From positions 1 to 10,583 of the forward strand of contig JAURQB010000146.1 in the NCBI GenBank assembly GCA_030836365.1: DNA of 10,583 bases, read 5' to 3'. Each line of letters begins with the position of its first letter. The stretch's first letter is position 1. Of the stretch, positions 5,458 through 10,583 are shown piece after piece. The notes under the pieces are model-generated. The model was given only the letters and a program-made list of their open reading frames with translations, was not told the origin of the DNA and ran no database searches. A program made the translations under genes and the position numbers. This stretch comes from Bdellovibrionota bacterium. Lineage in GTDB: Bacteria > Bdellovibrionota > Bacteriovoracia > Bacteriovoracales > Bacteriovoracaceae.

Positions 5458-8400
5458 ATGAAGTTTCAACGAGTCTTCACCAAGAAAGGTAAATCCCCCT
5501 ACTCAGATATTGAATTTGAAAAACGCACCAGCGAAATTAAACAAATGGATGGGTCAAAAACAAATACCATCGAAGTAACAGTGCCAAAGTTTTGGTCTGA
5601 AGTCGCTAGTGATATTATCGCGCAAAAATATTTTAGAAAATCTGGCGTTCCTCAAAAAGACGCAAATGGAAAAGCAATTAAAGACGACAATGGCAATCCA
5701 GTGCTTGACGGAGAAACAGATTCTCGTCAGGTCTTTCATCGACTTGCTCTTTGTTGGAGAACTTGGGGGGAAGAGCACAAATACTTCAACTCAAAAGCTG
5801 ACGCGGATACTTTCCAAGATGAAATGGAATATATGCTTGCTCATCAAATGGGGGCGCCAAATTCTCCTCAATGGTTTAATACTGGTTTAAATTCTGCTTA
5901 TGGAATTGAAGGAAAGCCACAAGGCCATCACTTTGTCGATCCACTGACTGGAAAAGTACAAAAATCCACGAGCGCTTATTATCGTCCTCAACCACATGCG
6001 TGTTTTATTCAAAGTATCAATGATGACCTCGTTAATGAGGGCGGGATCATGGATCTTTGGACAAGAGAAGGCCGACTTTTTAAATATGGTTCTGGTACAG
6101 GAACGAATTTTTCAAACCTTCGTGGTGCTGGAGAGAGGCTTTCTGGCGGTGGAATGAGTTCTGGATTGATGAGTTTCTTACGAATTGGTGACCGAGCTGC
6201 TGGAGCGATCAAGTCAGGTGGAACGACGAGAAGAGCGGCGAAAATGGTTTGTCTTGATCTTGATCACCCAGATATTGAGGAATTTATTAACTGGAAAGTC
6301 ATTGAAGAAAGAAAAGTTGCTGCTTTAGTGACCGGGTCAAAAATTTGTAAAATGAGATTAAATGAAATCACAGAGGCGCTCAAAGCAACCGCTGACCTTG
6401 GTGATGCTCGTTACAATGCGAGAACAAATAAAAAATTAAAGAAAGCAGTTCAGAAAGCAAACACAGACCTTGTGCCAATGAACTATGTTCACCGAGTAAT
6501 TGAACTTTTCAAACAAGGTGTAACAGATATTCAATTTGAAGAATACGACACGGATTGGAACTCTGAAGCTTACAATACTGTTAGTGGTCAAAACTCAAAT
6601 AACTCTGTTCGTATTAGTAACAAGTTTTTTGATGCCCTAAAAGCAGATGGCGACTGGCATTTAACAAATAGAACTGATGGAAAAATCGCGAAGACGCTTA
6701 AAGCAAAAGATCTTTGGGAACAAATTAATAGCGCGGCCTGGAACTGTGCTGACCCAGGTGTTCAATTTGATGACACGATTAATGAATGGCACACATGTCC
6801 AAATGAGGGAAGAATTAATGCCTCTAACCCTTGTTCTGAATACATGTTTCTTGACAACACTGCTTGTAACTTGGCCAGTATTAACCTCTTAAAGTTTTAT
6901 GACAAAACGACAGGAATGTTTGATGTAGATAAGTTTATTCACGCTTGTCGACTGTGGACAACTGTTTTAGAGGTTTCTGTTTTGATGGCACAATTCCCGT
7001 CAAAAGAAATCGCTGAATTGAGTTTTCAATTTAGAACGCTCGGACTTGGTTACGCCAATATTGGTGCACTATTAATGGTAATGGGCATTCCTTATGATAG
7101 TGAGCGAGGGCGATCTATTGCAGGAGCGATCGCTTCCATTATGGGTGGTGTTGCCTACAGAGTTTCTGCGGAGATGGCCAAAGAACATGGGCCGTTTGCT
7201 CGCTATGAAAACAACAAAGAAAGTATGCTTCAGGTAATGAGAAATCATCGTCGCGCGGCTCATGGTGAGACAACTGGTTATGAAGGATTAACCGTTTTAC
7301 CTCAGCCTCTAAAAAACCAGACAGAAGATAGCTATCTTAACGAAGCAGCAAAAACGGCGTGGGATGAGGCGCTTAAACTTGGTGAAAAGCATGGTTACCG
7401 AAATGCTCAAACGACAGTTATTGCACCGACAGGAACAATTGGTCTTGTGATGGATTGTGACACGACTGGAATTGAGCCAGATTTTTCTCTTGTTAAATTT
7501 AAAAAGCTCGCTGGTGGCGGTTATTTTAAAATTATTAACCAGTCAGTTCCACAGGCCTTGACTAATTTAAAATACACAAAAGATCAGATCAATGATGTCA
7601 TTGGATATGCCGTAGGACATGCAAGTCTTCGTGGATGTCCTCACTTGAATGAAGAATTTTTAACGTCAAAAGGAATGAATGCGGAGTTGATTGAAAAGAT
7701 TGAAAATTCACTCGCAGGCGCTTTTGATATTAACTTTGTCTTTAATCGTTGGACTCTTGGTGATGATTATCTCGCCAATACGTTAAAACTTTCTCAAGCT
7801 GAAATTGAGGACATGAATTTAAATGTTCTGGCAAAACTTGGCCTAAGCACGACTCAAATTAGAGAAGCAAATGATTACATTTGTGGAACGATGACAATCG
7901 AAGGTGCTCCGCACTTAAAGACTGAGCATTACCCTGTGTTTGATTGTGCGAGTAAATGTGGCCGAACGGGAACAAGAGTCATTTCTTGGGAAGGGCATAT
8001 TCGAATGATGGCCGTGGTTCAACCATTTATCAGTGGCGCTATTTCAAAAACAATCAACATGCCGACAGAAAGTAACGTTTCAGAGATTGCCGAAGCTTAC
8101 CATTTGTCCTGGAGTCTTGGGACAAAAGCGAATGCGATTTACCGAGATGGCTCAAAACTCTCTCAACCATTAAATGCAGCTGCTTTTGATGAGCTTGCAT
8201 TAATGGATGACGATGAGATGAGTATGACCGATAAGATTGAAAAGGTGAGCGAGAAGATTGTTGAGAAAATTATTTATAAAGAAATCAACAAAAGAAAAAC
8301 TCTTCCTAATCGTCGATCAGGCTATACGCAAAAAGCAACAATTGGTGGCCATAAAGTTTATCTAAGAACCGGCGAATATGATGATGGTGATCTCGGTGAA

Positions 8401-8952
8401 ATTTTCATTGATATGCACAAAGAGGGAGCGGCATTTAGAAGTTTGATGAACTGCTTCTCCATTGCAATCTCTCTTGGTCTTCAATACGGAGTACCGCTAG
8501 AGGAATTTGTTGACGCCTTTACATTTACTCGTTTTGAGCCAAATGGAATTGTTGGTGGACACGATAATATCAAAATGAGTACATCTGTCATTGATTACAT
8601 TTTTAGAGATCTGGCCATGAAGTATCTGGGAAGAAATGATCTCGTTCACGTGGCGCCAACGGATTTAAATCCAAGCGCGGTTCATAATGAGCAAAAAGAC
8701 GAGGAGCCACTTTTGACAATGATGGCGACAAAAGATGAAGTTCATGCAGATGGAAGCGTTTCTCAGGTTCAAGAAAAAGTGTACTCCAAAGAAGCAAACG
8801 CACGAATGCTGACAGAGGCGAAAAAACGTCAGGCGGCAAAAATGAAAGGGTACGAAGGTGATCCTTGTCCTGATTGCGGAGCGTGGACGATGGTGCGAAA
8901 TGGTTCGTGTATGAAATGTGACTCTTGTGGATCAACGACAGGCTGCTCATAA
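5458..8952 (+). CDS. nrdJ: adenosylcobalamin-dependent (class II) ribonucleoside-diphosphate reductase
   Basis: This 1164-residue enzyme reduces ribonucleotides to deoxyribonucleotides in the cytoplasm, using a thiyl radical made with adenosylcobalamin rather than oxygen. Landmarks are Cys182 (PHACFIQ, first redox Cys), the finger-loop motif Asn457-Pro-Cys459-Ser-Glu461 with the thiyl Cys459, Cys470 (TACNLASINL, second redox Cys), and APTGTIG (656-662) for phosphate binding. After the barrel comes a region at about 960-1055 like the TSCPD domain of long NrdJ forms. The tail has a zinc-ribbon-like set of Cys1137/1140/1151/1154/1157 and a terminal CGSTTGCS (Cys1157, Cys1163) that would reload the active site. 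Length and motifs are normal for the long proteobacterial NrdJ; no intein or frameshift is seen. ATG 5458 follows AAAGGAG at five bases. NrdR boxes upstream imply dNTP-linked repression; a terminator follows, so it is probably monocistronic. Confidence 0.97.
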   Translation: MKFQRVFTKKGKSPYSDIEFEKRTSEIKQMDGSKTNTIEVTVPKFWSEVASDIIAQKYFRKSGVPQKDANGKAIKDDNGNPVLDGETDSRQVFHRLALCWRTWGEEHKYFNSKADADTFQDEMEYMLAHQMGAPNSPQWFNTGLNSAYGIEGKPQGHHFVDPLTGKVQKSTSAYYRPQPHACFIQSINDDLVNEGGIMDLWTREGRLFKYGSGTGTNFSNLRGAGERLSGGGMSSGLMSFLRIGDRAAGAIKSGGTTRRAAKMVCLDLDHPDIEEFINWKVIEERKVAALVTGSKICKMRLNEITEALKATADLGDARYNARTNKKLKKAVQKANTDLVPMNYVHRVIELFKQGVTDIQFEEYDTDWNSEAYNTVSGQNSNNSVRISNKFFDALKADGDWHLTNRTDGKIAKTLKAKDLWEQINSAAWNCADPGVQFDDTINEWHTCPNEGRINASNPCSEYMFLDNTACNLASINLLKFYDKTTGMFDVDKFIHACRLWTTVLEVSVLMAQFPSKEIAELSFQFRTLGLGYANIGALLMVMGIPYDSERGRSIAGAIASIMGGVAYRVSAEMAKEHGPFARYENNKESMLQVMRNHRRAAHGETTGYEGLTVLPQPLKNQTEDSYLNEAAKTAWDEALKLGEKHGYRNAQTTVIAPTGTIGLVMDCDTTGIEPDFSLVKFKKLAGGGYFKIINQSVPQALTNLKYTKDQINDVIGYAVGHASLRGCPHLNEEFLTSKGMNAELIEKIENSLAGAFDINFVFNRWTLGDDYLANTLKLSQAEIEDMNLNVLAKLGLSTTQIREANDYICGTMTIEGAPHLKTEHYPVFDCASKCGRTGTRVISWEGHIRMMAVVQPFISGAISKTINMPTESNVSEIAEAYHLSWSLGTKANAIYRDGSKLSQPLNAAAFDELALMDDDEMSMTDKIEKVSEKIVEKIIYKEINKRKTLPNRRSGYTQKATIGGHKVYLRTGEYDDGDLGEIFIDMHKEGAAFRSLMNCFSIAISLGLQYGVPLEEFVDAFTFTRFEPNGIVGGHDNIKMSTSVIDYIFRDLAMKYLGRNDLVHVAPTDLNPSAVHNEQKDEEPLLTMMATKDEVHADGSVSQVQEKVYSKEANARMLTEAKKRQAAKMKGYEGDPCPDCGAWTMVRNGSCMKCDSCGSTTGCS

Positions 8953-8992
8953 ATTATTAAGAACGCATAATATTTTTTAGTAGAAAGCAAAG

Positions 8993-9020
8993 GCCCTCCA
9001 GTACTTGGAGGGCTTTTTTT
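8993..9020 (+). terminator. intrinsic terminator of nrdJ, possibly bidirectional
   Basis: GCCCTCCA (8993-9000) and TGGAGGGC (9006-9013) form a perfect 8-bp GC-rich stem with loop GTACT, followed by seven T (9014-9020). It lies about 40 bp after the nrdJ stop. The A-rich stretch on its left could make it act leftward too (CCTTTGCTTT), for the convergent gene whose stop TAA (9021-9019) abuts it, but less strongly. Confidence 0.95.
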
Positions 9021-10583
9021 ATTGCGGTGGGGCCGTACAGTAGTAGTGGTGATTCCATCGATAGCCCGCTTGATAGGTGTAGTAGCTTCGAGGAAAACTA
9101 ATGTCAGAGTTGGTGTCTGGTGTTTCAGCGTCGAAGTAGTGATCAACGAAACCCATTCGTAATTTGTTTGTATCTGTGCCGGCCGAGTTCGGGGCCGGTT
9201 CACTGTCAGGGTGTTTGTAGTCATAAGTGAAAAATGATGTTGGGCCAGCAGGGTAGTTGCCAGCAACAGAGCCTTTTCTAACGGTGTGACCTCTGCTGTC
9301 GTCGTAGTTCGGTCTGTTGTTTCTGTCTCCGGTACAAAATTTTGCTCCTAGCGCCTCTAGTATTAGATCGGTGTCTTCACTCGGTAGAATTTCCCCAGTT
9401 CGTGGATCAAAATCATCAAGGGTAAAGCCAACAGGCTCTTCATCTTCTCGAAGTATTGAGTCTTCTAATAGTCCGTCACTAGAAACATATCTATTAAAGT
9501 AAACGTTTAGGTTCGCGCCATAAGGAAGCCTGCACTCCATTCCTTTTAGCTTCGCGGTTGTGGCATCTGAGGAGTCCACGTAAATGGCGTGTCCGGAGCA
9601 GCAATTGCTCGCGGTCTCCGTCACTTCTCCCAACTTAACACAGCAAAGAAATTCATTCTCTGAAAAAATATCCGGCATTGAAACTTTATCTTTTAATACG
9701 CTAGTTAACTGATCGTCGCTTGTTGTATCCGTAGAATAGGATGAATTGGGCAAACTTGGTTCGTCGATATCACAGAAGCCTACATATTCAGGTCTATTCA
9801 AATCACTATTGCATAAAGCTGAACCTTCTGCACCATTAACGGTGTTGATTTCTTGGCCATCATATTCAAAAATCCCTGGCACTAATTTTAATCGGTTGGA
9901 GTTACATAGAATGGGTTCATAATCAATTTGTGGGATTCCCAAAAGCTCAAATTTTGCTAATTTGCTATAATAGAAATAAGGTGAACCAGGGGTTAGTGCT
10001 TCACAGCGGTGAGGATCACTTCCCAATGTACAGTTAATGTCGTCAGTCGCGTGGTATGTTGAACCCTGTCTATTTGGTGCATCCCACACAAGAGCAATCG
10101 AAATATCAATACATGCTGTCGATTGAGAATTGCCACTATCAGCACATACCGCATTGTTGGAGTTCCCATAAAATAAACCAACGGTTTGACCAGAAAGGGC
10201 ATCTTTTGCGTAACAAAAATCTTGAGTGCTATCTTCAGTAAAGTTAGATGATCCTGTTCTTATATAATCTCGGGTGTTATCATCAGTATTAGGGTCACCG
10301 TCTGAGTCAACTATCCAAGGCCAATCAGCAGCGTCACCACATGGCTCTGGCGTAACCGGCTGTTCAGTTGTATCTCCATTAGCTGTCCGGTAGAGGACGT
10401 ATACATCAAGGGTAGTATCATTGAGTGATCTAATGTAGCTAGGGATAATAAAGCTAGCACCATAACTTGAATATTTCTCCGTATATGTTCCAGCTTCTTC
10501 ATCGACTAAATTTGCAAAAGGGACTGCGTAGGGAAGTGGCCAAATTGCGGCCATATCACCTTTTAGGTTATCTTCTGTGTTAC
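9019..10583 (-). CDS. C-terminal part of a Cys-rich, acidic, probably extracellular protein (5' end off window)
   Basis: The frame is open from the window edge (codons NTEDNLKGD before an internal Met at 10554) to TAA at 9021-9019, so at least 520 residues are present and the true start lies outside. Numbering from that Met, the chain has 16 cysteines, including two vicinal pairs in CCVKLG (304-305) and NCCSG (318-319), and is rich in Asp, Ser, Thr, Asn and Tyr, typical of surface or secreted proteins. DSDGDPNTDDNTRD (83-96) resembles a DxDxD calcium loop. The C-terminus ends HHYYCTAPPQ. No membrane segment is visible in this part and I recognise no domain. It is convergent with nrdJ and shares the terminator region. 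A pilus-tip, adhesin or attachment role would be a guess only. Confidence 0.75.
   Translation of the reverse strand, partial: NTEDNLKGDMAAIWPLPYAVPFANLVDEEAGTYTEKYSSYGASFIIPSYIRSLNDTTLDVYVLYRTANGDTTEQPVTPEPCGDAADWPWIVDSDGDPNTDDNTRDYIRTGSSNFTEDSTQDFCYAKDALSGQTVGLFYGNSNNAVCADSGNSQSTACIDISIALVWDAPNRQGSTYHATDDINCTLGSDPHRCEALTPGSPYFYYSKLAKFELLGIPQIDYEPILCNSNRLKLVPGIFEYDGQEINTVNGAEGSALCNSDLNRPEYVGFCDIDEPSLPNSSYSTDTTSDDQLTSVLKDKVSMPDIFSENEFLCCVKLGEVTETASNCCSGHAIYVDSSDATTAKLKGMECRLPYGANLNVYFNRYVSSDGLLEDSILREDEEPVGFTLDDFDPRTGEILPSEDTDLILEALGAKFCTGDRNNRPNYDDSRGHTVRKGSVAGNYPAGPTSFFTYDYKHPDSEPAPNSAGTDTNKLRMGFVDHYFDAETPDTNSDISFPRSYYTYQAGYRWNHHYYCTAPPQ

Noticed and set aside
8603..9266. Overlapping leftward open frames at 8603-8950 and 8829-9266
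   Set aside because: They lie antisense to the conserved end of nrdJ or in a different frame of the long Cys-rich gene, have low-complexity Thr/Leu-rich translations, and cross the terminator. They are shadows.
10552..10554. ATG at 10554 as the start of the last leftward gene
   Set aside because: The frame stays open upstream to the window edge, the residues after the Met do not look like a signal peptide, and the protein looks extracellular, so the true start is probably outside the window. An AAAAGG lies nearby, but only three bases before the ATG.

Overview
The window (about 10.6 kb, AT-rich) looks like the chromosome of a low-GC, Gram-negative, diderm bacterium. The best guess is a member of the Bdellovibrionota, such as the Bacteriovorax/Halobacteriovorax group, but that is an inference from gene content and style: a yfgM-bamB pair, many exported proteins and lipoproteins of unknown family, a long class II ribonucleotide reductase, and a Cys-rich surface-type protein. 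No name can be proved from the sequence alone. No tRNA, rRNA, CRISPR array, insertion sequence, phage gene or integration site is visible.

Layout. Positions 1-57 hold the first 19 codons of a leftward gene that starts with a signal-peptide-like segment. It diverges from a rightward operon (177-1987) of a YfgM-like TPR membrane protein followed by a BamB-like beta-propeller lipoprotein. This is the order found next to each other in many Proteobacteria, where both products act at the Sec/BAM outer-membrane protein route. The divergent promoters appear to share one -35 site, and a perfect 12-bp inverted repeat brackets the rightward -10. Converging on this operon are three leftward genes for exported proteins: an unknown lipoprotein (2030-2914), an M14B-type metallocarboxypeptidase (3098-4396) with its own promoter, and an unknown secreted protein with six cysteines (4453-5157).

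A 300-bp regulatory region (5158-5457) leads into nrdJ (5458-8952), the adenosylcobalamin-dependent class II ribonucleotide reductase. Its leader carries two good matches to the NrdR box and a hairpin just before the ribosome binding site, so dNTP supply is probably controlled by NrdR. A strong intrinsic terminator (8993-9020) separates nrdJ from a convergent leftward gene (9019 to beyond the window end). That gene encodes the C-terminal 520 or so residues of an acidic, Cys-rich, probably extracellular protein of unknown family.

Functionally the window is housekeeping (envelope assembly, deoxynucleotide synthesis) interleaved with exported proteins of unknown role. I see no multi-gene defence or mobile system. 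The parts most worth a second look are the shared-35 divergent promoter with its operator-like dyad, the NrdR-box leader of nrdJ, the hairpin over the start of the 2030-2914 lipoprotein gene, the duplicated 3' end of the carboxypeptidase gene, and the two uncharacterised Cys-rich proteins.
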